From: Leptobrachium leishanense
Taxonomy: Eukaryota > Chordata > Amphibia > Anura > Megophryidae
Length of the DNA stretch: 64,000 nucleotides
Assembly: GCA_009667805.1 (NCBI GenBank)
Contig: CM019065.1
Coordinates: forward strand, 13,870,952 to 13,934,951
Reading direction: 5' to 3'
The notes beneath the pieces are model-generated. The model saw only the letters and a program-made list of their open reading frames with translations, did not search any database and was not told the DNA's origin. The translations under genes and the position numbers were made by a program. Positions 37,509-50,964 of this stretch are shown here, one piece after another. Position 1 is the stretch's first letter; each line of letters opens with the position of its first letter.

Positions 37509-40500
37509 CTAGGTTACATGTTTACAGGTGCATTCTGTATTGAGGTATGTTAACAGGGAAATTTTGAGTGACTTAAGACTGGTGGAAGATTTGATGGTGT
37601 CTGGGAGGTTATTCCATAATTGTGGTGCTCTGTAGGAAAATGAGGACCGAGCCACTGTCTTTTTGTATTGTGGCATTGCAAGTAAGGTGCTGGTCCTGGA
37701 TCGGAGGTTATAGGATGAGGGAGCTGCTGGGGGAAGCAGTCTATTCAGGTAGGGTGGCAGCTTCCCAGAGATGCTCTTAAACACCAGGCTGGAAAGGTGA
37801 AGGGTGCGTCTGGATTCTAGCGATGGCCAGTTTAGCTGTTTTAACATGTCACAATGGTGGGTCATGTAGTTACATTGTAGCGCAAAGCGGCAGAATGAGT
37901 TATACAGTGTAGTAAGTTTATGAAGGTGTGTTTGCGGGGCGGCTGCATACACTACATCTCCGTAATCAATAGCCGGCATAAGCATTTGCTGTACAATCTG
38001 CTTTCTTACCGCGGGACTCAGGCAGGATTTGTTTCTGTACAGGGCACCTAGTTTGGGGTAAAGTTTAGATGAGAGTTTTTCGATGTGGGGGCCAAAGGAT
38101 AGATTAGGGTCCAACCACATACCTAGATATTTGAGAGAAGTGACTGTGGTCAGTGTGCCATTTGATATTGTCCCAACACATAGATGGGGATTTTGCAATT
38201 TGTGTAGTTTAGGTGCTGTTCCAAAGAGCATCGTTACAGTTTTGTCAGTATTTAAAAAAAGTTTGTTGTTTTTGATCCACTTTTCTACCTCTGTGAATTG
38301 TTCTTGCAGCACGGCCTCCAGCTGCGGGAGATTTGGTTTGCTGGTATAGATCACAGTGTCGTCTGCGTACATATGTACAGTTGAGGCTTTGCAGACGTTG
38401 GGCAGATCATTTATGAATATTGTGAATAGCAGGGGGCCTAGTACTGAGCCTTGGGGTACACCGCAAGTGACTGGGAGCGGGAGGGAGGAGCTGCCAGAAA
38501 TTGACACATATTGTGATCGGTCGGATACATATGATTGAAACCAGGTTAGCGTGCGATCACCAATGCCAGAGTTTTTAAGTTTTTCTAACAAGATGCCATG
38601 GTCTACCGTGTCAAAGGCCTTGGCAAAATCAAGGAAGATGGCTCCAGTTAGGTTTCCTTGTTCCATCCCAGCTTGGATATCATTGCAGACTTTTAAAAGG
38701 GCGGTTGTGGTTGAGTGATTTGGGCGAAAGCCTGATTGATCCGGGTTAAGTAGTTCCAATATTGATAATAATCACGTAATTGTGTGTAGACACATTTTTC
38801 CAAGACTTTTGACATTACAGGGAGCAACGATATCGGACGGTAGTTGGATACCAAAGTACTGTCCCCACTTTTATGGATAGGTACCACTCTTGCAGTCTTC
38901 CAGAGCTTGGGTATGTAACCAGTTGCCAGTGACTCATTTATTAGGGTTGCGACTGGATTTGCAATTGCTGGCGCACTGATTTTCAGCAGCATTGCTGGTA
39001 TTTGATCAGGTCCAGACTGGTATTTCATTTTTTGCTTACGGAGAAGTTTAGTAACGACACTGACAGGCACTGGTCTAAAACTGAATTCCTGTGTGATACA
39101 GGGACTTTGCACAGTTGTTGGGGCCTGACCTGCACGAGGCCTCTCTGATTGCATGTCATTTCCTAGCTTGGCAATCAAAGTGGTGGCACATCCAACAAAA
39201 TAATCATTAAAGGCATTTGCTACATCTAGCGGGTGTTGCAGGGTTTGGTTGTTTACTTTGACAGCAGCTGGCTGGGAGTGGACTGGGGTGCTTGTATGTT
39301 ACTTATGGTTCTCCAAAAGTTTCTAGGGTTTGAGATGTTATTGTTTAGATTTTCATTGAAGTAATGGGCTTTGGCCATTTTTGTTTGTTTTGTGCATTCA
39401 TTCCGACATTTTCGGTATTCGTAGTGATCGTTCATGGAACCAGTACTCTTGAAATTTGACCACCGTGAATCTCTAAGCTGGTACATTAGTGTAAGATCAG
39501 CTGTAACCCAGGAGAGATGAGTCCCTTTTACTCGCACTTTACGCAGCGGGGCATGGGAATTCCAGACTTGCAGGAGCTCAGACTGAAAGTATTCAACTGC
39601 ACAGTCTAGGTCTGGGATTAGGTTTAGCCTGTACCAGGGGAGCTGTTTGAGTTCACTTAGGAAGGTTTCAAGAATAAATTTCTTGAAAGACCTGGTGGTT
39701 ATTACCTTTGGGGAAGATTTCAAGGCCTTAATTTTGCGCACGCAGTACACTAGACAATGGTCACTAAAGCTATTAGCAAGCACGCCTGCCTCCTGTATTC
39801 TATCAGGAGATGAGGAGAGAATCCAGTCCAACAAGGTATGGTTGGGGCTTTTCATATTAATGCGAGTGGGGGAGGAGATTAATTGAGTTAGCTGCAAAGT
39901 TTTAAACAGCGAGCAGTGTTTATTGTTTTTAGGATTTAGCCAATCTGTATTAAAATCGCCAAGGACCAGCAGTTCACTTTTTTGGTTTTGGGCAAGTAGG
40001 TTATTAAGGATTTGAGATATGTCAGAGAGGGAGTGCACTGGAGAGCTCGGTGGGCGATAGAACCAGCAACAATGATTGATTTACTGAATGGGATCTCAAT
40101 TATACCAGAGAAGAAATCAAAGGTGACAGGAGAGCTAGAAGTCTGTAAGGGGGTGAACTTTATGGACTCCTCAACATAAATAACAATTCCCCCTCCTCTC
40201 TTTGCTCTGTCTTTTCTAAAACATGAATACCCCTGTATTGATATGGCAGAGTCTGGTACTTTTGGGGTTAACCATGACTCTGTGAGCACAATGATTTTGG
40301 GTTTGTAATAACAACACCAAGCCTGAAGCTCATCCAATTTAGGGAGTAAACTACGGATGTTACAGTGCACAAATGAGAGGCCTTTTTTAGTGGGGAGACT
40401 AAAGGTTGTGTCACCTATAGGACCAGGGTTAGTTTCCACATCGTTTGCCAGGGAAAGTAGCAGAATAAATAGGAATTTGGACAGTGTTTTCTTTTGATAA

Positions 40501-40817
40501 TGTGGTTGCAGAGTTTTAAATCTTTGTGTGGGGGTAGGAGGGCTGGATTTTAACACTCTCCACCAGCACTCAGCTGATAGGTTAAAAGAACTGAGCAGGC
40601 TGTGGTGTATTGGCACTGGTTTTCCATCCTGGGGTAATTGGAAAGGTGTATAGAAGGAGAGAGTAGCTTTAGAGAGATGGGATGATAAAGAAAAGAGAAG
40701 CAATAGTGGGATAAACATTATAGTGAAAGGTGTTGGAGGTGAGTAAACAGGAAATAGAGAGGTAAATGGTGTAGGTTGCTGCGATATCACATGATCAATT
40801 AGTTGGGTATATATCAA
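37509..40817 (-). pseudogene. L2-type LINE polyprotein (2A, endonuclease, RT), three frameshifts
   Basis: About 1,100 codons across four frame segments. From the start: an N-terminal region of about 120 residues with hydrophobic stretches; a 2A motif (DVETNPGP); then APE-type endonuclease (HCNIRSLLPK, LTESWLT, GDFNTDWL, SDHCLVYCV); then reverse transcriptase (YQSGPDQIPAMLLK, NYRPISLLPV, FLDFAKAFDTVDH, GVPQGSVLGP, MYADDTVIY); and the L2-type C-terminus (RAPQLWNNLPD). One-base indels lie at about 40060 (inside the YRPP block), 39283 and 38750. There are no other stops, so the copy died recently. The ATG at 40815-40817 is the first in frame; whether it is the true start is not known. Confidence 0.9.
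40419..40442 (-). other. 2A translational recoding motif, DVETNPGP
   Basis: Residues 126-133 of the LINE polyprotein read DVETNPGP, a perfect match to the D-x-E-x-N-P-G-P consensus at which ribosomes skip a peptide bond before the final Pro. It is preceded by the hydrophobic FLFILLLSLAN. 2A motifs near the N-terminus of APE-type LINE proteins are documented, including L2 and CR1 relatives. Here it would separate a 132-residue leader from the endonuclease-RT. Confidence 0.9.
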
Positions 40818-41081
40818 ATGAAAACCTTGGGGTGGGTGGGTTGGTTTTGTAATACAGTAGTAAATGTTTCTTTTGTGAATTCTTCATTGACACAATTATT
40901 CAACCCCTTAAAGACTACCACTCTGAAGAACAGAGGTTCATTCAAGTGTTTTCAATCCGGTATTGAAAACACCTGTGGATGTCACGGAGCAGCAATAAAG
41001 CATAATAAGCACCAATTAGGCAGCTTTAAAATGACTGTGATACTCAGCTCCTTCTAGACATTTACTGGTGTGGTTACAAAC

Positions 41082-42061
<980 letters not shown>

Positions 42062-42302
42062 AAGGATGTTGTACTAAGTACTAAGATTGAATGTCACTTG
42101 GGGGTTGAATAAAACTGATAATGATGTGAGCACAGAAAAGACATTTGTGGTTATTTCATTATAAATGTTATGTTATATTTGTCTGACCTACACGTGCCTC
42201 TTTGATTTAATTGTAAGCAAGATGACTGAATGATCAAAATCAATGTCAAACTGGCCAAAACACTCAATTTCATTGGGGGTTGAATAATTTTGAACACAAC
42301 TG

Positions 42303-42440
42303 TATATATATAGAGAGAGAGACTGGGGTTATGTATATATACTGGCAGTATGGGATAAATGTGTGTGTGTATACATATATATATACTGTTGTATGGAATT
42401 GTATGGGATAAATGTGTATGTGTGTATATATATATATAGA
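42303..42440 (+). repeat. Minisatellite units and TA/TG runs
   Basis: Degenerate units (GGGATAAATGTGTG) related to the 18761 locus. Confidence 0.7.
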
Positions 42441-43407
42441 ACAAACCACAGGGTGGGTTGCACTCAACCTAAACTTGCAAAACAAGCGGGTGCATCTAAG
42501 ACTTTAAATACAAAACACAAAAAAGAGCACTCCATGTCAATGACCACCTTCATCCACCATTTTCTGCAACAAAAAAAAACATTTAAAAAATTCCAAAAAA
42601 CCTGACTGAGGTGAAATGATGGGGATTCAGTTCACAAAGTATGATCATAGTTTGTGTAAGCCTGACACAATCGCTAATGTATCCCATCGCTGACAGGTCC
42701 TATCTGACTGTATCTGCATTTACAGAATTAACTCACCTTAGAGCTTCCCAGCAGGCACTAGCCTTTATAGGCTATATATAAGACTTGGGCAGGCCCAGAC
42801 TGGCCATCGGGCATACCGGCTTGCCCAGTAGGTCGCTGCCCTTTCGGACTGGTTGGCTGCTCGAAAACAGGCCTTAAGTACCCACCCGGCCAGGCTGCCT
42901 TGGTAACACAAGACATGTGTCTTGATAATGTCATAGGACGCACTGGCCAGCATCCCCAGGCCCAGACAGGCCAAGGCCCACAGGGAGAAGAAGACGAGGC
43001 AAAGATTGCGCAGACCAGGAGTCCACCTTTCTGGTAAGATGACTCCAGGGTTCAGCTGCCTCTCCCCCCAGAAAAAAATGCCCCCCCATCCTCCCCCATG
43101 AAATAATAATAATAATAACAAAAATTGCCTCCTCCAAAAAAAATTTGCCCCCAACCTGAATAATAAAGCTGCAAACCGCCAAACAAACCACTGTGCGCAG
43201 TTTGTACGTCAATTTGAATAGCCGAATAGCCGAATGGCCACGAAATTGCACTGTACGGGAACTTTGGGGCCAGATCGGCTTCTCTGACTAGCCCCTTATG
43301 TGTATACTTCTGGGGTGCAGCAACCTTGGCCATCCAGATGTTTTGGAACTACATTTCCCGTGAGTCTCAGCTAACCTAATTAGTGTCTTGGCAACAAATG
43401 AGATTTT
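42441..43407. other. Unassigned; possible fragments of dispersed repeats
   Basis: A GGCCCAGACTGGCCATCGGGC block at 42792-42812 and GCAGCAACCTTGGCCATCC at 43318-43336 look like interspersed-repeat ends. 43195-43260 resembles the TATTCAG family. Open frames here have no known domain. Confidence 0.35.
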
Positions 43408-43731
43408 GGGTGTTATTCAGAGAGCACCGAAATGTCGCCGACATTTCAGTGCTCTCTCGTTCCCCGCACTTCCCTGCACTTTGGGGAATCAATGTTCCCC
43501 ACCCTGTGGTGTATTCAGCATTCACCGCAGGGTCCCTGAAGTGCAAGGAAAACCTGCCGAAAACCCACCAAACACCCAGCAAAAACCCACTTTAAACCCG
43601 CCTGAATGCCACAAAAAACACCCTGAACACGTCGGAAAAAGTCCCCTTAGCCGCCGATCACAGCGCAGACCAGCCGCCGGAAAAAGTCGACAAGCTGACG
43701 AACGGGGTAAAAAAAAAACACAGTACGATTG

Positions 43732-44218
43732 TGTTAGATTTTAATTTCCTGTAAATATAATAAATATTTAGTCTTAAAAAGCCGGTTCTTATAAATGGGC
43801 TGTGAAATTCCCCCCTCCATTTTTGTTAGTGTCAATACTGTATAGACCGTTCTTCCTTCTATAGGATATGAGCTGTGGCCGATTTCCTGTTATGTTCAGT
43901 GCAGGAAAATGTGCGCAGAAGCGGGAAGATGGGAAAAGGGTCTCGTGAACCATATATGGTAGTACTTTAACTGAGTGGCTAAACTTTGATGTTGTAATGT
44001 ATCTGTACACTGATTGGCTATAAATTCTGTGTATTTTAATAAATAGATCTGGCTTAACGAGGAAAGCTAGACTTCTGAGAAAGACCAATACAGTTTTGTG
44101 ATTGATTCTTTTTGGGGGTCTCCGCCATGGCGTAGCGCAGCTCTTATTTTGGTTTTGATATATAAGAAGAAACTTGGAAAAGGTTTATGGTAATTATAAT
44201 GAATAATAGAATTTTTCA
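43732..44218 (+). repeat. 5' LTR (487 bp)
   Basis: TG...CA ends. An inverted CCAAT-like ATTGG precedes TATAAA at 44019-44024, and AATAAA follows at 44038-44043. By eye it differs from the 3' LTR at about four to five positions. Confidence 0.93.
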
Positions 44219-45066
44219 GTTGTTGTCTGAAGTGGGATTTGCCATTCAGATGTATCCTTATATTTAAGTGTATCTTTACATTTGAATGTATTCTTACATT
44301 TGCTTGTTCAGATTTTGCGAACTTGCCTCCAGGCTTGGTTTCCTTGAAGTTAAAGCTATGGTTCAGAGCTTGTTGATTTTTTTTTTTAAATTTTTTTTTT
44401 TTTTTTTTGGTGCAAGGTTGGACTCTTTGTCTTGATTTGTTTTTGTCATTTTATGTATTGTAGTAAAGGAAAATAGTTTGAGGACCTCACGTGTGTTTGA
44501 ACTCGCCCGCTGTGTTGAGTATTTGTATTTGCTGGAAATTGAACTCATAAAAAAAAGAAACGAGATGTTTCTAGTTGTTTTGTCTCCGTTCTGTGTCTAT
44601 CTTGTACTTCAATTCTGGTGTTTCTGGGTCGTCCATATCTTGTAATTGTGAGAATTTTATTTTAACTGATTAGATTTTCTTCTTGTATATCAACTGATTT
44701 AATCTCCCATTGAGAGACAGTTTTTTTTCCTCTTAATTTTTTATTTTTATTTTCTTGCGCGCTGCTGCCATTTTTTTCTTTATTTTTTTGCTGCATGTGT
44801 TTGCGCGCTGATTCTAAAGGATTTGCTAAATGTTTTTTTTTCAGATTGCATGTTTGTTTTTGTTTTATTTTTTATTTTGTTTCTGGCCATTGATTGCGTC
44901 TGTTTATTTAAATGTTTGTCTTTACTAACTATTAATGTATGTGTTTATCTTTGATGTTTTGTATTTCGTAGTTTTGATATTATGTTTTTTATATGTAATT
45001 TATGTATAGGGACTGCTTTTCGTAAACCAGGTTTCTTTGTTTCTGTGTCATTACTGCCTTGCCTCG

Positions 45067-45101
<35 letters not shown>

Positions 45102-48100
45102 CAGGAAATGGAGACAATAGGGCTTTACTTTTACAGTGACTTTCAAAAGCGCTTGCTAACTTTTTTCTCTTTCTCATACATTCATTTTTTCTCTCTTTGT
45201 TCTTTTTTATTTAATTAAAAAAAACTCTTTATTTGTAATGTATAATGTTATTATGTGTTTGTATAAGGACTTTTTTTTCTTTGAATGCTAGTAGTCTTTT
45301 AGCAGTGCAAGTTGGATAATGAATATGTAGTTATTGTTGTTGTTCTGTGAGTATCTATTTGGGATAATTGAACAGTATATACAAATGACATGTGTCTAAT
45401 GCCTTGAAAGACTGTAGTAGCAGTTGAATTCTGGAGCTGTTAGTGCTTTATAAAACTGTAACTGTAACTGTTGTGGAATTGGGCGCGGTTTGAGTGCTTC
45501 GGCGTGCGTACAGTAGTGGAACAGAAGAAAGTAATTATGGGAGCTGGATTTACTGTAAATGGATTATAAATTGATGTATGATATATATATATAAAAGAAG
45601 TAGTGTATCAAGGTGATGGGCTCAAAGTTGTACATTTTCCCAAGAGAGGCGTGGTCGGTTATTTTCCTCTGGTCTTTGTTTGAGTCCAGCACTAAGGGAT
45701 TGACCACACCTTAATATAGGTTATATGTTTTGCCAAAATGGCTGACTGAGATCATTTACAGTTTTGTAACTTGTATAATGGAATATATATGTAGGTTCAT
45801 GTTTAGTTGTTTGGAATCTAAGAGGATGAAGTGATATAAAGCTGAAGGATTTGAGTGAAAGTTTAAAGGAAAGCGCCTACAGGTTTAGTAGCGCTGTACA
45901 AAGGAATTTAGGCAGATTTCAAATAAGAGAAGGTGTTTTTTTTGGTTTTATTTTAGTTGACTAAGGGAGATGGAAGGTTGTAGTTTGGTATCTGAGTATT
46001 GTTTGATTTGTTTTCTTTTTCTGCAGTGGTAGCCAGATGTCTAGTATTATTTTTTTTGCTGTCTGATGTTTTTGTCTTTTGGTGTGAAGTGCAATAGCGT
46101 ATAACTTTGCCTCCATTGAATATTCTTGGAGGGAATAAAACAGGTTGTAAAATAGCTGCACAAACACCTCACGTTTGAATGTTTGTTTTTAACCAATATC
46201 CTTAATAAAGATTATTGATGTTTATTAAGAATCTTTTTCTCTGAGTTTCCTCTGAGAACTTTGTGCTAATTAACGCGTCAAGTTTTAAACATGCCCTTCT
46301 ATACTTTCTTTCCCAGTTCATGATATTTTTGTTGTGTTTTTTTATTTGAATTGAAGTTCACATTCTTTTCCTAGTCTCCTCCATTTTGTCTCACTCATGA
46401 CCCCTCCTCTCCTCCGTGTTGTCTCACTCATGACCACTCCTTTTCTTTGTGTCCAAAAATGTGTTGCATTTTTTTCTCCATTTTAAAAGTATTTTAACCA
46501 TATGAATTTTAAAGTTTTTGACAGGTTAATAATACATTTTTTTCCAAAGTTTTTACTTTAGGTGAAAATTACCCATGCATGCCAATTTTGCTCAAGCTAG
46601 ATGGAAGATTATGCGATACCAATATTGATAAAGATGTTGGAATTGAAGGAAATTTACTCAAGCACATTATCATTTCACATTGCAATGTTACATCAACCGG
46701 ATAATAAGGAATTATCAGACACCAGGCAATAAAACAATCTAATTATCGACAACTCATCAATAAATCATGCTATTTGTAGAAGATCATTGATTTGGAAATA
46801 CAACTTAAGACATGTCAGTTTTACAAAACTGTTATTTTCAACCAATAAGACAGAAGACAAAGAAAGAAGATAATGTATTTTTATATTCTGATGTCGTCTA
46901 AGTAATAATTATTTTGTGTCTTTTATTATTTTATATTTTGTTATTTTTGTTGTTTAGTTACAATCAATATTGATCAAAATTCCCTGACACATTTAGGATT
47001 ATTGAAGATCACATCCAATTAAAATTAGAGTTCATTAATGTATTTAGGAACATATAATTTAATGCATTTGAATAAATATGTTTCATGACATATATAGTGG
47101 TAAATGGAAAGTTTTAATTCGATAAAATTAATGCTGTTTTTATTTTTTTTATTTTTTTTATTTCATTTGAGGATTGGTGTGTTTTATAAACGCCAGGTTT
47201 GTTTCACAACACCGAACAAGACTGAATAGGATAGTAATTAAAAAAAAATAAAAAAATAAAAAAAAATTATATTTAATAAAAGGGTGGAATATGCACTTCG
47301 GCTATTTCCCTTTTGAGCCAAAGTTGCGTATATATATTTTTCTCTAACAATGAGTCAGAAGTAGTATAATTTTTTTATTGCGTGAGGCCGACAGGCTTCG
47401 CGGGGACATTTTGAAATTTATTATCTGTGTCTCTTCTTGTGTAAATTAACATTTTTATTGTTTTCGTGCATTTGAGAGTGACAATGAATGAATGGATGTA
47501 TATGATTAGCGGGGTATACCATATTTTCTTTTCTTTTTTATTTTCTTTATTGTTGCTAAAACCATATCACATCATCAAGAAACCTGACAGTCACAATGAC
47601 TGCATATGGAACGAATCATGGACATTTTGTGTCAAGGTCAAAGGTCACAGGTAATAAGCAACCAGCGCAAAGAGACAGCTTGTTCAGGAGTCCCTATGGT
47701 GGGAGCTCTGATGACATTCAATGATTATGCGTCTCAAGCTGGGATGTTGAAAATAAAGACCACACCCTGATCTCGCACTGTGGACTATGGTATTAGATTA
47801 TGGAATATTATTTTTTTTATTTAATCCCCTAGATAAGTGTGAGAAAGGATTTAATTTGTGAAAATGAGAATGTATTTCTTGAATGTGTGTATGAATGCAG
47901 GTGTATATGCGTTTTGTGGAGTGAAGCTGAACATAGGAAAACACACAGATATAGATCTGACTCATGTTGATTTATTAGATAAATGAACTTTTACATTCAA
48001 GTTATTATACTTTTCTTGTTCGGTGAATTATATTTTGGGAAATGGGAATAAATAGTTATTTAAGGTCTAGATTAGGTATTTTTGCCTACGCTCCAAGTGG

Positions 48101-48353
48101 TTCGCTGGAAGAGTGAATCTAGATAGATAAGTGTATTTTATGCTCATAAAGGGCCTCTTTGGGGAATCCCTTTTATACATTATTAAAGGTATTGAGGTAT
48201 TTTAGGAGTAAATACCAGAATTTTTTTCTTCCCATCTGAGCATCTAGAATGATCTAAAGGTCTTAGGCAAGGACACTGTAGCCCAGGTTTAATTGTCTAA
48301 GTTTGGTTTATCTTTTAGATGATCACAGGTGATATGTGATCAAAGGAAAGAAT
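44219..48353 (+). other. Internal region of LTR element, no genes
   Basis: About 4.1 kb, T-rich on the plus strand, with homopolymer runs (A-run 45070-45097) and no open frame beyond chance length. A short direct repeat (TTGTCTCACTCATGACC) occurs at 46387 and 46420. The purine run AAAGGAAAGAA at 48342-48352 just before the 3' LTR is the likely polypurine tract. Confidence 0.75.
44221..44238 (+). promoter_or_regulatory. Probable tRNA-Leu-type primer-binding site
   Basis: TGTTGTCTGAAGTGGGAT, two bases after the 5' LTR, differs at two of 18 positions from the Leu-tRNA primer site used by ERV-L-like elements (recalled, not searched). Confidence 0.5.
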
Positions 48354-48984
48354 TGTTAGATTTTAATTTCCTGTAAATATAATAAATATTTAGTCTTAAA
48401 AAGCCGGTTCTTATAAATGGGCTGTGAAATTCCCCCCCTCCATTTTTGTTAGTGTCAATACTGTATAGACCGTTCTTCCTTCTATAGCAGGGGTCTCAAA
48501 CTCTGGCCCCCCTGATGTTTCTGAACTACAACTCCCACGATTCCCTGGCCACCTATTGTATTCAAAGCATTCTGGGACTTATAGGCAAAAACATCTGGGG
48601 GGCCGTGAGTTTGAGACCCCTGTTCTATAGGATATGAGCTGTGGCCGATTTCCTGTTATGTTCAGTGCAGGAAAATGTGCGCAGAAGCGGGAAGATGGGA
48701 AAAGGGTCTCGTGAACCATATATGGTAGTACTTTAACTGAGTGGCTAAACTATGATGTTGTAATGTATCTGTACACTGATTGGCTATAAATTCTGTGTAT
48801 TTTAATAAATAGATCTGGCTTAATGAGGAACGCTAGACTTCTGAGAAAGACCAATACAGTTTTGTGATTGATTCTTTTTGGGGGTCTCCGCCATGGCGTA
48901 GCGCAGCTCTTATTTTGGTTTTGATATATAAGAAGAAACTTGGAAAAGGTTTATGGTAATTATAATGAATAATAGAATTTTTCA
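48354..48984 (+). repeat. 3' LTR (631 bp including a MITE)
   Basis: Equivalent to the 5' LTR once the 135-bp hAT MITE and one 8-bp duplication are subtracted. Confidence 0.93.
48488..48622. mobile_element. 135-bp hAT MITE inside the 3' LTR
   Basis: The ends CAGGGGTCTCAAACTC and GAGTTTGAGACCCCTG are inverted repeats, and TTCTATAG is duplicated (48480-48487, 48623-48630). The 5' LTR shows the empty site with one TTCTATAG. Confidence 0.97.
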
Positions 48985-49204
48985 GATTGAAAGTGTCAAA
49001 ATTGAATCTATGTTTGCATAAAAACTACTGAACGAAAATGCGTGGAATTTACATATTTATTTATAAAGGATTTTACCAGGAAGATACAATGACATTTCTC
49101 TCGTTTTCAAGTACGTCCTGGGTTCAAGAACATTAAAATGTTACAGCTACAGAAATACAAAGTAATAAATGCAGGATATTAAAAAAACACACATATATAT
49201 ATAC

Positions 49205-50137
49205 AGATTAACAGAAAATAAATATGTAGGAAATAGTCATTGTTACATGTTTACAGGTACATTCTGTAATAGTCACTGTGTTACATGTTTACAGGCACAT
49301 TCTGTATTTAGTCACTATGTTACATGTTTCCAGGTACATTCTGTATATAGTCACTGTGTTACATGTTTACAGGTACATTCTGTATATAGTCACTGTGTTA
49401 CATGTTTACAGGTGCATTCTGAATATAGTCACTGTGTTACATGTTTACAGGTACATTCTGTATATAGTCACTGTGTTAAATGTTTACAGGCACATTCTGT
49501 ATATAGTCACTTTGTTACATGTTTACAGGTGCATTCTGTATATAGTCACTGTGTTACATGTTTACAGGCACATTCTGTATATAGTCACTTTGTTACATGT
49601 TTACAGGTGCATTCTGTATATAGTCACTGTGTTACATGTTTACAGGTGCATTCTGTATATAGTCACTGTGTTACATGTTTACAGGTGCATTCTGAATATA
49701 GTCACTGTGTTACATGTTTACAGGTACATTCTGTATATAGTCACTGTGTTACATGTTTAAAGGTGCATTCTGTATATAGCCACTGTGTTAAATGTTTACA
49801 GGCGCATTCTGTATATAGTCACTTTGTTACATGTTTACAGGTACATTCTGTATATAGTCACTGTGTTACATGTTTACAGGTGCATTCTGTATATAGTAAC
49901 TGTGTTACATGTTTACAGGTGCATTCTGTATATAGTCACTGTGTTACATGTTTACAGGTGCATTCTGTATATAGTCACTGTGTTACATGTTTACAGGTGC
50001 ATTCTGTATATAGTCACTGTGTTACATGTTTACAGGTGCATTCTGTATATAGTCACTGTGTTACATGTTTACAGGCACATTCTGTATTTAGTCACTATGT
50101 TACATGTTTCCAGGTGCATTCTGTATATAGTCACTAT
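49205..50137. repeat. 39-bp minisatellite grown from the L2 3' end, part 1
   Basis: About 23 units of GTCACTGTGTTACATGTTTA followed by CAGGTGCATTCTGTATATA. The corresponding single unit in the other L2 copy is at 37503-37542, across the stop codon and 3' UTR. Variant units recur at fixed distances (for example the TTTCCAGG unit at about 49325 and 50105). The 366-codon open frame is an artefact. Confidence 0.95.
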
Positions 50138-50539
50138 CAGGGTTATTCAAAGAGGTTTGAATTGCTTGAGAAAGGTAGCCGAATGCTGAAAATCAGCATT
50201 TGGTTACCTTTCTTGGCCATTCGGCTATCCAGAGAGCAGGCAATTCGCCAAATCCTGGCGAATTGCTGAACATACAGTGCCTGTTCGGTGCCTGTTCGAG
50301 GGCAGTGAAAACCCCATGAAAAAGCACTGCTTTGGCTATTCAGAGAACACAAACCAGCAGTGAAAGGTTCCCTTACTGCCCTGCCATTCGGTGGTTTAAT
50401 TCGGCAAGTTTATTCAAGAGAATCGCATAGGCTTCAATGTTAAAAATATTCCGGTTTCAATTCAATATCTAATAAACCGTTCATTAAAAAATTATGCAGT
50501 AAAAAGTCTCTTTATTTATAGATTTTTTAGGATATTTAA

Positions 50540-50964
50540 GGCTAGGGTCAGACTGAGGCAGTGCGAACGCGCGTGCAGCCGCACTTAATCACGGCCGCAC
50601 TAGCAGCACATGCCGGGCAATGACGGCCAATATACGAAGTACGGTCGCACAAAAGTCCGGCTGCGCAACGCAAGTGGAAAATGAACGCATTTTTTCGAGA
50701 ACGTTAAACCACTAGTACTGACGTACAGAGTGCGCTGCGTCCGCTAGCGGCGTGTGTGTGTGATTAGGAGACGTCAGACGCTGCTAATGTCCGGCCAACA
50801 TAACGTCCAGACACAAAAAGTGTTTTATTGATGATCCGTACAAAATCACGGACGAAAATGCGCATAGTATGACCACTATCACGTATTCTGTGAAAAAATG
50901 CGTCCATTCGTTCGAACGCACTTTTTCACAGACAACATAAAAATGCGTTCGTCTGACCCTAGCC
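50540..50964. mobile_element. 425-bp TTAA-flanked MITE
   Basis: GGCTAGGGTCAGAC and GTCTGACCCTAGCC ends, with TTAA on both sides (50536-50539, 50965-50968). Sister copies of the host family show a single TTAA at this point. The body is made of CpG-rich hexamer-like motifs (ACGTCC, GCGCAC). Non-coding. Confidence 0.93.

Larger units (their letters stand above)
37313..40840 (-). mobile_element. L2-type LINE with 2A motif, near full length
   Basis: A 3.5-kb minus-strand LINE. Its 3' tail (ATTTATTT-type repeats then AAGGATTTTACC on the plus strand) lies at 37313. A single long polyprotein frame, broken by three one-base indels, precedes it. Clade assignment (L2 or a close relative) rests on the one-ORF design, the LTGAIFLDFAKAFDTVDH block and the tail. 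A second, 5'-truncated copy lies at 49056-54565. Confidence 0.9.
43732..48984 (+). mobile_element. Non-coding LTR retrotransposon (5.25 kb), GATTG duplication
   Basis: Two direct LTRs (487 bp each after removing a MITE from the second) start TGTTAGATTTT and end TTTTTCA. GATTG flanks both sides (43727-43731 and 48985-48989). The internal 4.1 kb (44219-48353) is T-rich and has no frame resembling gag, pol or env. The primer-binding site and polypurine tract are present, so it could be copied by enzymes from another element. The plus orientation follows from those sites. Confidence 0.93.

Noticed and set aside
44219..48353. Hidden gag or pol in the LTR element
   Set aside because: All six frames are short and none shows a protease, reverse-transcriptase or integrase motif. 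A profile search would be needed to exclude a very old remnant.
49169..50269. 366-codon frame with HSVYSHCVTCLQV repeats
   Set aside because: 39 bp is a multiple of three, so the L2-derived minisatellite stays open in frame. It is not a cysteine-repeat protein gene.
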